The notes: generated by a model not told the origin, from the letters alone. 8,690 nucleotides of DNA from Polyangiaceae bacterium (GCA_025936205.1 JAICTU010000396.1:1-8690), one strand, 5' to 3'; counted from the first letter of the stretch, positions 1 to 6,620 are shown. Numbers and translations are program-made.

Positions 1-1076
1 AGACGCAGCTCGACGCCTACCGCGCCACGCGCGAGATCCACCTGGTCAGCTCGTTCATGGCTTCGCTGCTCACCGGTACCTCCGTCGCCATCGATCTCGG
101 GGACGGCGCCGGCATGAACTTGCTCGACCTCAAGACCGCCCGCTGGGACCCGACGCTGCTCGACGCCACGGCTCCGGGCCTCGCCGAGCGGCTGCGTCCG
201 GCGGTGCCCTCGCACACCCCGGTGGGCAGCATTCATCGCTATTTCGTCGAACGCTACGGTTTCCGCGCGGGCACTCCGGTCGTGGCATTCACCGGCGACA
301 ACCCGAGCAGCCTGGTGGGCATGGGCGCGATCGAGCCTGGCCTGCGCCTGGTCAGCTTGGGCACGAGCGATACCGTATTCGCGGCGATGGACGGGCCGCG
401 CACGGATCCGAATGGCTATGGGCACGTGTTCGGCAACCCGGCGGGAGGCTTCATGAGCCTCATCTGTTTCACGAATGGATCGCTCGCCCGTGAACAAGTC
501 GCCCAGCGTTTCAACCTGGACTGGAACGCGTTCGGGGCTGCCATTGCGGAAACACCAGCGGGCAATCGCGGCAATCTGATGCTCCCCTTCTTCACGACGG
601 AGACCACCCCGCGCTTGCTCGATCCCGGGGTGGAGCTGTTCGGTAGCCCCGAGTTCATCGCCTGGCAGCGCCCCGCGGAAGCCGTGCGCGCGGTGCTCGA
701 AGCGCAGGCGCTGTCCATGCGCAAGCACTCCGACTGGATTGGTCACGCGCCGAAGCAGCTCGTCCTCACCGGAGGCGCTTCACGCAATCCTGGCATCCAG
801 CGGGTCATCGCCGATGTGTTTCAGACACCGGTGCGGGTGCTGCAGGTCGCCAATGCGTCCGCGCTCGGAGGCGCGTTACGCGCCGCTCACAGTGTCGGCA
901 ATGTACCGTGGCCGGACCTGTTCGGCGCGTTCGTGGCGCTGGATCCGAAGGTGCGCGTCGAGCCCGATCCCAGCACGCGCGCGGCCTATACCGCCCTTTC
1001 GGGCGCGTTCGACGATCGGCTGGCGCAGCGGCTCGCGGGGAACCCCCGCACCACGAGCGTGCCGCGCCAGAATTGA
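1..1076 (+). CDS. xylB: Xylulokinase, FGGY carbohydrate kinase family, eukaryotic XYLB-like (5' partial)
   Basis: Phosphorylates D-xylulose to D-xylulose 5-phosphate with ATP in the cytoplasm, feeding the pentose phosphate pathway. The frame is open from the window edge (first full codon at base 3) and reads EIHLVSSFMASLLTG before the internal Met at 57, so 57 is not the true start. About 357 residues are visible of a family usually near 500; most of the N-terminal sugar-binding lobe is missing. Visible motifs are DLGDGAGMNLL, then FTGDNPSSL with the catalytic Asp at 297-299, then SLGTSDT (phosphate/ATP loop), then LTGGASRN at about 765-787, the nucleotide-binding Gly-rich loop of the C-terminal lobe. 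GHVFGNP and FTNGSLAREQ also match, from memory, the wording of animal XYLB rather than E. coli XylB. The stop is TGA at 1074-1076. Substrate identity (xylulose rather than another ketose) is inferred from family. No other pentose gene is visible. Confidence 0.9.
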   Translation, partial: TQLDAYRATREIHLVSSFMASLLTGTSVAIDLGDGAGMNLLDLKTARWDPTLLDATAPGLAERLRPAVPSHTPVGSIHRYFVERYGFRAGTPVVAFTGDNPSSLVGMGAIEPGLRLVSLGTSDTVFAAMDGPRTDPNGYGHVFGNPAGGFMSLICFTNGSLAREQVAQRFNLDWNAFGAAIAETPAGNRGNLMLPFFTTETTPRLLDPGVELFGSPEFIAWQRPAEAVRAVLEAQALSMRKHSDWIGHAPKQLVLTGGASRNPGIQRVIADVFQTPVRVLQVANASALGGALRAAHSVGNVPWPDLFGAFVALDPKVRVEPDPSTRAAYTALSGAFDDRLAQRLAGNPRTTSVPRQN

Positions 1077-1142
1077 CCGGCTCACACCGATTTCGCGAAA
1101 CTCAGCCAGAACTCTGGCCGATGGGGAAAGGCAGGAGCGAAC

Positions 1143-2627
1143 ATGGCCGGTTGTGTATTTCGGATTCAGTTCTCGGATGGTCGCGTCGAAGAGCGGGAGC
1201 TCGGAGACGGTAGATTCCAGATCGGTCGTGAAGCGGGCGCCATCGTGCTCGGCGACGCGAAATCATCCGCGGTGCATGGCGAGCTGGTGATCCAGGGCGC
1301 GGCGGTCACCTATACGGATCTCGGGTCGTCCAATGGGTCCTTCGATGCCCACGGCCGGCGCCTGACGGAGCCCACTCGGCTCTCGCCGGGCCAGTCGGTC
1401 CAGCTCGGGAACTCGGCCATCACCTATCTGCGCGCGCCTGCGGGGGCGGTTGCCCCTGGAGCGGCGCCGGCTCCACGAGCGGTCGTGGCGCCTACCCAGC
1501 CCATGGAAGCGGTCGAGGCAGCGCCTGCCCCGGTTCCCCTGCGGCTGGCCAGCCCCGCGGCGGGCTCCCATCAGGGAGCGGGCGCCCGCGGGGGCAGCAG
1601 CGGCTTCAGCCATCCCAGCTCGGAGGTGCGCCACAGCTATCCGCTCTCGATCGGCTCGGCTGGCATCGGCGAAGCCCTTCGCTTGGTGATGCAGACCTTG
1701 CCGTTCCTGCTGGTGCGGTTCGGCATCCTGTGCGCGCTCACCGTGGCGGCGATCGTCTACTGGATCGTGCTGGTCGGTGGGTTCGTGTTCCTGTCCAAGG
1801 CCACGCCGTTGCTCGGCTGGATCTGGATCGTCGGCTTGCTGATCGTCGGCGGCAGCATCTGGCGCTTCGTGGTGCGCTACATGCTGTACTTGATCAAGGC
1901 GGCGCACATCGCCGTGCTCACCGAGCTGATCACGACGGGCAGCATCGCCAACGGCAGCCAGGGCATGTTCGAGTACGGCAAGCGCGTGGTCACGGAGCGC
2001 TTCGGCGAGGTGAACGCGATGTTCGCCCTCGACCTGTTGATCGCCGGCATCGTCGGCGCGTTCAACCGCACGCTGAACTGGGTCGCGAGCTTGCTGCCGA
2101 TCCCGGGGCTGGACTCGGTGATGGGCTTCGTCAATGCGGTGCTGCGCGCTTCGACCACCTACATCGACGAGACCATCTTTTCCTACAACCTGGCCCGCGG
2201 GGACGAGAACGTCTACCGTTCCTCCAAGGATGGGCTGATCTACTATGCCCAGAACGCCAAAGAGGTGCTGAAAACCGGGCTCTGGGTGGTGGTGCTGGAT
2301 CGCGTGCTGACGGTCGTGATCTGGATCGTGATGCTGGCTCCGGGCTTCGCGCTGAGCTGGATGCTGCCGGGGAACACCGGGGGCACGGTGATGATCGTGG
2401 GCGCCATCCTGTTCGCGGGTAGCGTGCGCTCTGCCTTCTTGAAGCCCCTGTTCCTGACCATGGTCATGGTCAAATTCCACGCAATGGCGAAAAATCAACC
2501 CATTAACCTGGAATGGGATCAGCGCCTCAGCACCGCGAGCAACAAGTTCGACGAGCTCAAGCAGCAGGCCGCCGCCTGGGTCCGACCCAGCCGTGGCCCG
2601 CAGCCCGGCGCTGCCCAAGCAGCCTGA
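1143..2627 (+). CDS. FHA-domain protein with C-terminal multi-pass membrane domain
   Basis: Predicted inner-membrane protein with a cytoplasmic phosphothreonine-binding head. The ATG at 1143 has a good ribosome site, AGGAG at 1133-1137, 5 bases upstream. Residues 1-97 form an FHA domain: GR at 28-29, SSAVH at 41-45 (the usual SRxH with Arg replaced by Ala) and GSSNGSF at 61-67, keeping the binding Arg, Ser and Asn. Residues 98-165 are a Pro/Ala/Gly-rich linker. The rest is hydrophobic: likely membrane segments at about 193-217 and 223-244, a hydrophobic stretch at 293-307, then 379-408 and 413-446, with a charged cytoplasmic tail at 447-494. The stretch around 359-390, ending VVVLDRVLT, faintly recalls choline-transporter-like (CTL/SLC44) proteins; this is a weak impression only. 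FHA domains usually read phosphothreonine made by Ser/Thr kinases. The partner and the role of the membrane part are unknown. It lies 66 bases after the kinase at the left edge, with no clear functional link. Confidence 0.85.
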   Translation: MAGCVFRIQFSDGRVEERELGDGRFQIGREAGAIVLGDAKSSAVHGELVIQGAAVTYTDLGSSNGSFDAHGRRLTEPTRLSPGQSVQLGNSAITYLRAPAGAVAPGAAPAPRAVVAPTQPMEAVEAAPAPVPLRLASPAAGSHQGAGARGGSSGFSHPSSEVRHSYPLSIGSAGIGEALRLVMQTLPFLLVRFGILCALTVAAIVYWIVLVGGFVFLSKATPLLGWIWIVGLLIVGGSIWRFVVRYMLYLIKAAHIAVLTELITTGSIANGSQGMFEYGKRVVTERFGEVNAMFALDLLIAGIVGAFNRTLNWVASLLPIPGLDSVMGFVNAVLRASTTYIDETIFSYNLARGDENVYRSSKDGLIYYAQNAKEVLKTGLWVVVLDRVLTVVIWIVMLAPGFALSWMLPGNTGGTVMIVGAILFAGSVRSAFLKPLFLTMVMVKFHAMAKNQPINLEWDQRLSTASNKFDELKQQAAAWVRPSRGPQPGAAQAA

Positions 2628-2658
2628 AACACGGTCCTCGCCGCTGTCTCACATCGAG

Positions 2659-2693
2659 GGCGCCGGGGTCCCCCGTGGGGAGCCGGCGCCTTT
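2659..2693 (+). terminator. GC-rich hairpin, probable terminator of the FHA gene
   Basis: An 8-bp perfect stem, GGCGCCGG (2659-2666) with CCGGCGCC (2683-2690), encloses a small internal loop and a second 5-bp stem, TCCCC (2669-2673) with GGGGA (2677-2681), closed by a 3-base loop. It ends in only three T residues (2691-2693), then CCGCG. It begins 31 bases after the FHA stop codon. The position and strength fit an intrinsic terminator, but the short T run makes efficiency uncertain. Confidence 0.55.
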
Positions 2694-2816
2694 CCGCGCA
2701 CTCGCCGGATCCGCCCGGCGTGGCATGCTGGCGCAATGCGCGAAATGGGGTTTTGGCGCTGGCCCCCCCGGTCGTCAGTAGGGTCACACTGGCCGCGAGG
2801 AAGTGCGTGCCGGTGA

Positions 2817-4004
2817 ATGTCGGGGCGCTCAGAATCAACTGATCCAGAGCCGCCCCTGGAGGCCCTCCTGACCCACCGCATTTTCCTTTCCCCGCCCGAT
2901 GTTGGCCCCCAGGAGCGCCAGGCCCTTCTCGACGCATTCGACTCGAATTGGATCGCCCCGCTGGGGCCCGAGGTCGATGCGTTCGAGGCCGATTTTGCGC
3001 GGGCGGTGGGCGTGGGTCACGCCGCGGCCCTGAGCAGCGGCACGGCGGGCCTGCACCTGGCTCTGGTGTTGCTCGGCGTGCAACCGGGGGACGAAGTGTT
3101 CGTGCCAACCCTGACCTTCGCCGCCACCGCCAACGCGGTCGTGTACGTGGGGGCGCGCCCGTTCTTCATCGACGCTCGAGCCGACAGCTGGACGCTCGAT
3201 CCCACGCTGCTCGAGCGCGCGCTGGTCTCGCGCGCTCGCGCAGGCCGTTTGCCCAAGGCGGTGATCAGCGTCGATCTATATGGTCAATCTGCCGACTATG
3301 CCGCCATTGGCGAGCTATGCCGGGCGCACTCGGTGCCGCTGCTGCAGGACTCCGCGGAGGGGCTGGGCGCGACCCACCGAGGGGCGGCGCTGGGCAGCCA
3401 GGGAGCGCTGGCGGTGTTCTCCTTTAACGGTAACAAGATCATCACCACCAGCGGTGGCGGCATGCTGGTGTCCGAAGACGGTGCGGCCATCGCCCGCGCC
3501 CGTCATCTGGCAGCTCAGGCGCGCGAGCCCGCGCTCCACTACGAGCACCGCGAGATCGGCTACAACTATCGCATGAGCAATCTGCTCGCGGCGCTCGGTC
3601 GCGCGCAGCTGCGCTCGCTGGGGGCAAAGGTCGAGCGGCGCCGGCAGCTCTTTGAAACGTATCGCTCCGCATTGAGCCGCTACCCCCAGTTGAGCTTCAT
3701 GCCGGAGGCGCCCTGGGGTACCTGCACTCGCTGGCTCACCTGTCTGACTTGCGGCTCTGGAGCTGAGCGCGACCGCGCCATCGAGGCGCTGGCGCGTGCC
3801 AACATCGAGGCGCGCCCGGTCTGGAAGCCGCTGCACCGCCAGCCCGTGTTCTCGCGCTTCGAGTGCGCCGGCGGTGAAGTAGCGGAAGACCTGTTCGCGC
3901 GCGGGCTGTGTCTGCCGAGCGGCTCCAATCTGGAAAGCGCAGACCAGGCGCGCGTGATTGAGCTGCTGCAGCGCTGCTTCGAGCGAGGGGAGCCCGCGTC
4001 GTGA
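2817..4004 (+). CDS. pglE: PglE-like PLP-dependent UDP-4-keto-sugar aminotransferase (DegT/DnrJ/EryC1/StrS family)
   Basis: Predicted to transfer an amino group, probably from glutamate, to C4 of a UDP-4-keto-6-deoxy-HexNAc, giving a UDP-4-amino-4,6-dideoxy sugar. It is soluble, with aspartate-aminotransferase fold type I. Seen in the sequence, numbered from the ATG: FLSPPDVG at 23-30, NWIAPLGP at 44-51, the PLP-phosphate loop SSGTAG at 73-78, QDSAEGLGA at 177-185 with Asp178 for the PLP ring nitrogen, FNGNKIITTSGGG at 203-215 with Lys207 as Schiff-base lysine, GYNYRMSNLLAA at 248-259, EARPVWKPLH at 331-340 and CLPSGS at 365-370. These match C. jejuni PglE closely, as I recall that sequence. 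The ATG at 2817 is the first ATG, but its nearest AG-rich site is 13 bases away. A CTG at 2868 behind GGAGG may be the real start, since relatives begin just before FLSPP. Its stop overlaps the dehydratase start by 4 bases (GTGA, 4001-4004), so the two are coupled. The exact sugar is inferred. Confidence 0.88.
   Translation: MSGRSESTDPEPPLEALLTHRIFLSPPDVGPQERQALLDAFDSNWIAPLGPEVDAFEADFARAVGVGHAAALSSGTAGLHLALVLLGVQPGDEVFVPTLTFAATANAVVYVGARPFFIDARADSWTLDPTLLERALVSRARAGRLPKAVISVDLYGQSADYAAIGELCRAHSVPLLQDSAEGLGATHRGAALGSQGALAVFSFNGNKIITTSGGGMLVSEDGAAIARARHLAAQAREPALHYEHREIGYNYRMSNLLAALGRAQLRSLGAKVERRRQLFETYRSALSRYPQLSFMPEAPWGTCTRWLTCLTCGSGAERDRAIEALARANIEARPVWKPLHRQPVFSRFECAGGEVAEDLFARGLCLPSGSNLESADQARVIELLQRCFERGEPAS
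2858..2862 (+). promoter_or_regulatory. Shine-Dalgarno GGAGG pointing to a CTG start at 2868
   Basis: A perfect GGAGG sits 5 bases before an in-frame CTG (2868-2870) inside the annotated aminotransferase frame. Starting there removes 17 low-complexity residues and gives a protein beginning (M)THRIFLSPPDVG, the beginning expected for PglE relatives. The ATG at 2817 has only GAGG at 2797-2800, 13 bases away and sub-optimal. Which codon is used is undecided from sequence alone. Confidence 0.5.
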
Positions 4005-6010
4005 GCACTCGCATCGCGGTGTTGCGCGGCATCCAGGTCGCGATCGACCAGTGCGTGCTGAGCGCCGCGCTCTGGGTCGCTTTCTACATCCGCTTCGACT
4101 GGGAGCTGCCGGAGTCGATGCTGCGCAGCTTGCTCGTGCTGTGGCCGTACGTGGTGGGCATCGAGTACGTCGTGCTGTTCGCGCACGGCGTGCCTCGCTA
4201 TGTCTGGCGCTACGTCGGGCTGCGTGAGGTGAGCCGGATCCTGTCAGCCACGGCCGCGGCCACGCTGCTGCTGCTCTGTCTGCGCGCCGCGGGCGGACAC
4301 TGGCTGCCCAAGCTCACGCAGCAAGCGCTCCTGCCCTACGGGGTGATCGCCATCAACTTCACGCTCAGCTTCCTGGGCGTGTCCGGCGTGCGCACCTTGC
4401 GCCGTCTGCTCAGCGAAAAGTACAAGGCCGACAGCCGCCGCCAGCGCGGCATCGAACCGGTGCCCACGCTGCTCTTTGGCGCGGGCCAGGCCGGGGTGCA
4501 GGTGGCCAAGGAGATCGAGAACCGCCCCGAGCTCGGCATCAGCCCGGTCGGCTTTCTCGATGACGACCCCGCCAAGCGCGGCACGCTCGTGCACGGTATT
4601 CCGGTACTGGGCAGCATCGACGCGGTCGGCCAGATCGCGCCCGGCCTGCGCGCGAAGCAAGCCTTGATCACCGTCTCCAACGCCCAGGGCAAGACGGTAC
4701 GCCGCATCTCCGAGCTCTGCTCCAAGGCGGGGCTGGACGTGAAGATCGTCCCGGCCGTGCACGAGCTCGTCGGCGGCCAGATCAATTTGTCCCGAATCCG
4801 TGACGTCGCCATCGAAGACCTGCTGCGCCGCGAACCGATCACGCTCGACTCCGAGGCCATCGCGCACGCCATCCAGGGCCGCACCGTGATGATCACCGGA
4901 GCCGGCGGCAGCATCGGTAGCGAGCTCTGCCGGCAGGTTTCTCAGTTCGCACCGAGCTGTCTACTGCTGGTCGAGCGAGCCGAAAATGCGCTGTTCGAGA
5001 TCCATCGCGAGATCAGCCGTAACTTCCCGGAGCAGCGCACCCTGCCCTGCATCGCAGACATCGGTGATCGCGGGCGAATGACACAGCTGCTCGGCGAGTT
5101 TCAGACCGATGTGGTGTTCCACGCTGCGGCGCACAAGCATGTGCCGCTGATGGAAGAGCAACCCTGCGAGGCTGTAAAAAACAACGTGCACGGGACGCGC
5201 CAGCTCGCGGACTTGGCCGACGAGCACGGCGTTGAAACGTTCGTGATGATCTCGACAGACAAGGCGGTGCGCCCCACCTCGGTGATGGGCGCCAGCAAGC
5301 GCGCGGCCGAGATCTACGTGCAGTCGCGAGCTCGCTTCAGCCACACGCGCTTCGTCACGGTGCGCTTCGGTAACGTGCTGGGCTCGGCAGGCAGCGTGGT
5401 ACCGATCTTCAAGAAGCAGATCGCGGCGGGCGGCCCCGTGACGGTGACCCACCCGGACATGGAGCGGTACTTCATGACCATTCCCGAGGCGACCCAGCTG
5501 GTGCTGCAAGCAGGCACCATGGGCGCCGGCGGTGAGATCTTCATCCTGGACATGGGTGAGCCCGTGAAGATCGTCGATCTGGCACGCGATCTGATCCGTC
5601 TTTCGGGCTTCTCCGAGGACGAGATCCGGATCGAGTTCAGCGGCGTACGGCCCGGTGAGAAGCTGTTCGAGGAGCTGTCGACGGAGCAAGAGGCCGCCAA
5701 CCGCACTCACCACCCGAAGATCCTCGTGGGCCGCACCAGCGCCGAGCAAGTCGAGGACGTCGAGCACCTGCTCGATCGACTGGTGGAAGCGGCGATCCAG
5801 GGCGCCTCCTCGTTGGTCAAGGCGGAGCTGCGCCGCATCGTCACGGACTACACGCCTCTGGCTGCTGAGGAGCCCGCGCTTTCGGAGCTCACGCCGGCGA
5901 GCGCCGCGGCGCCGCTGCCCGACACGGGCGCCGCCAGCACCACGCGCCGGACGCGGCCTCCCGAGCCGATTGTCCCGCGCGGGATCGTCAGCGGCGGCGC
6001 GCTCAACTGA
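4001..6010 (+). CDS. pglF: PglF/WbpM/CapD-family membrane UDP-HexNAc 4,6-dehydratase
   Basis: Predicted inner-membrane enzyme converting UDP-GlcNAc to UDP-4-keto-6-deoxy-GlcNAc, the substrate of the aminotransferase just upstream. The GTG start at 4001 overlaps the upstream stop (GTGA); GAGGGGAG at 3985-3992 is the ribosome site. Residues 1-130 hold about four membrane segments (near 12-30, 43-62, 80-97 and 110-128) typical of the long members. A first Rossmann domain begins at LLFGAGQAGVQVAKEI (157-172). The catalytic SDR domain begins at ITGAGGSIGSEL (298-309). The active site reads STDKAVRPTSVMGASK (418-433): Asp420-Lys421, with Met429 where short FlaA1-type enzymes have Tyr, the known feature of the PglF/WbpM group. 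RFGNVLGSAGSVVPIF (455-470) and GVRPGEKLFEEL (548-559) are further family signatures. Residues about 622-669 are a Pro/Ala/Thr-rich tail that I do not expect in family members. The family assignment is firm; the product stereochemistry and final glycan are inferred. Confidence 0.93.
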   Translation: MSTRIAVLRGIQVAIDQCVLSAALWVAFYIRFDWELPESMLRSLLVLWPYVVGIEYVVLFAHGVPRYVWRYVGLREVSRILSATAAATLLLLCLRAAGGHWLPKLTQQALLPYGVIAINFTLSFLGVSGVRTLRRLLSEKYKADSRRQRGIEPVPTLLFGAGQAGVQVAKEIENRPELGISPVGFLDDDPAKRGTLVHGIPVLGSIDAVGQIAPGLRAKQALITVSNAQGKTVRRISELCSKAGLDVKIVPAVHELVGGQINLSRIRDVAIEDLLRREPITLDSEAIAHAIQGRTVMITGAGGSIGSELCRQVSQFAPSCLLLVERAENALFEIHREISRNFPEQRTLPCIADIGDRGRMTQLLGEFQTDVVFHAAAHKHVPLMEEQPCEAVKNNVHGTRQLADLADEHGVETFVMISTDKAVRPTSVMGASKRAAEIYVQSRARFSHTRFVTVRFGNVLGSAGSVVPIFKKQIAAGGPVTVTHPDMERYFMTIPEATQLVLQAGTMGAGGEIFILDMGEPVKIVDLARDLIRLSGFSEDEIRIEFSGVRPGEKLFEELSTEQEAANRTHHPKILVGRTSAEQVEDVEHLLDRLVEAAIQGASSLVKAELRRIVTDYTPLAAEEPALSELTPASAAAPLPDTGAASTTRRTRPPEPIVPRGIVSGGALN

Positions 6011-6017
6011 GCCGCGT

Positions 6018-6045
6018 CTACCTCGGTAGGCTGGCCTCAGGCCAG
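6018..6045. terminator. Tandem small hairpins at a convergent gene junction, possible bidirectional terminator
   Basis: Two short perfect inverted repeats lie side by side just after the dehydratase stop (6008-6010): CTACC/GGTAG (6018-6029, 2-base gap) and CTGGCC/GGCCAG (6031-6045, 3-base loop TCA). The first includes the stop codon of the convergent minus-strand gene, and both lie inside its last codons. There is no T run on either strand, so intrinsic termination is uncertain. The stop codons of the two genes are 7 bases apart, so any terminator must overlap coding DNA. Confidence 0.3.
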
Positions 6046-6578
6046 TAGCGGGAGAGCGCGACGCCCAGCACGAGACCCAGGGCCAACCAGAGCAGTGCGC
6101 GCGAGGCCCGTGCGCGCTGCGTGGGCTCGCGAAATTGAATGCGCCTCACGCGCTGCGCTTCGGCATCCACCAAGAGCACGCCCTCGACCCCGAAGGCGTG
6201 GCGGTACTCGAGCAACTGCCTGCGCGTCGGCCCATGCAGCAAGCTGAGCGCTCGCTCGCCGGTCTTCACTTCCGCGACCCAGGCAGTGCCCGCCGCTTCG
6301 ACGAGATAGTCGGCGATCAGGTCGAAGCTCACCTCTTGCCCATCTGCCAAGACGGACCAGGCGCGGCGCACCTGGCGCCCCAACACGGTATAGCCGGCGC
6401 GCTCGAGCACCAGCGCAGCGGCGCGCTCGGCGTGCTGTGCTCGAGCGGCACGCCGCACGCGCCGGCTTCGCGCCAGCTGTTTCACCAGGTGCAACGCTAA
6501 CGAGCCCGACAGCGCGGCGACACCCATTCCGAGCAGGAACGCCGTTGGGCCGATCCGGAGCAAGTCCGCGGGTTGCAT
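6018..6578 (-). CDS. PD-(D/E)XK nuclease-like domain protein flanked by two membrane segments
   Basis: Hypothetical protein of 186 residues, not a family I can name. Residues about 9-32 are a hydrophobic anchor (PTAFLLGMGVAALSGSLAL), followed by an Arg-rich stretch (36-46). Residues about 46-150 look like a PD-(D/E)XK fold: QHAERAA with Glu51 on the first helix, FDLIADYLVE with Asp86, AEVKTG with Glu103 and Lys105, then QLLEY with Gln121 and Tyr125. These match the E...D...ExK...Q layout of nuclease and NERD-like domains. Residues about 160-178 form a second hydrophobic segment, also preceded by arginines. The positive-inside rule places the nuclease-like domain in the cytoplasm, tethered at both ends. 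The frame runs further upstream to 6785, but that would overlap the kinase start and add an unlike N-terminus. The ATG at 6578 is chosen because it retains the first anchor. No clear ribosome site precedes it, so the start is uncertain. Nuclease activity is an inference from motifs. Confidence 0.72.
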   Translation of the reverse strand: MQPADLLRIGPTAFLLGMGVAALSGSLALHLVKQLARSRRVRRAARAQHAERAAALVLERAGYTVLGRQVRRAWSVLADGQEVSFDLIADYLVEAAGTAWVAEVKTGERALSLLHGPTRRQLLEYRHAFGVEGVLLVDAEAQRVRRIQFREPTQRARASRALLWLALGLVLGVALSRYWPEASLPR

Positions 6579-6584
6579 GCGCCC

Positions 6585-6595
6585 GCGACTGTCGC
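6585..6595. repeat. Short inverted repeat GCGAC-T-GTCGC
   Basis: A perfect 5-bp inverted repeat with a single central base. It lies 7 bases upstream of the chosen start of the minus-strand nuclease-like gene, where a ribosome site would normally be. It could be a small operator or mask translation initiation. Repeats this short are common by chance in GC-rich DNA. Confidence 0.25.
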
Positions 6596-6620
6596 ACGAA
6601 CACCCACGCCAGGGAACTCT

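Noticed and set aside
1035..1049. GCGGGG-AAC-CCCCGC hairpin near the end of the xylulokinase gene
   Set aside because: It lies inside the coding sequence, 24 bases before the stop codon, with no T run. Such short repeats are expected by chance at this GC content.
1730..2422. 230-residue plus-strand frame overlapping the FHA gene
   Set aside because: The sequence is Arg/Asp/His/Gly-rich with no domain and lies out of frame inside the membrane part of the real gene.
1263..2618. 451-residue antisense open frame across the FHA gene
   Set aside because: Its composition is dominated by His, Asp, Arg and Gln, typical of the reverse complement of a GC-rich gene. It has no motif, and the plus-strand gene has a clear FHA domain and ribosome site.
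2721..2740. Sigma-54-like TGGCATG...GC pattern upstream of the aminotransferase
   Set aside because: The spacing between the GG and GC elements is one base too short and the TTGC element is absent.
4961..5767. 268-residue antisense open frame inside the dehydratase gene
   Set aside because: It lies wholly opposite the strongly conserved SDR domain and its composition is that of a GC-driven shadow frame.
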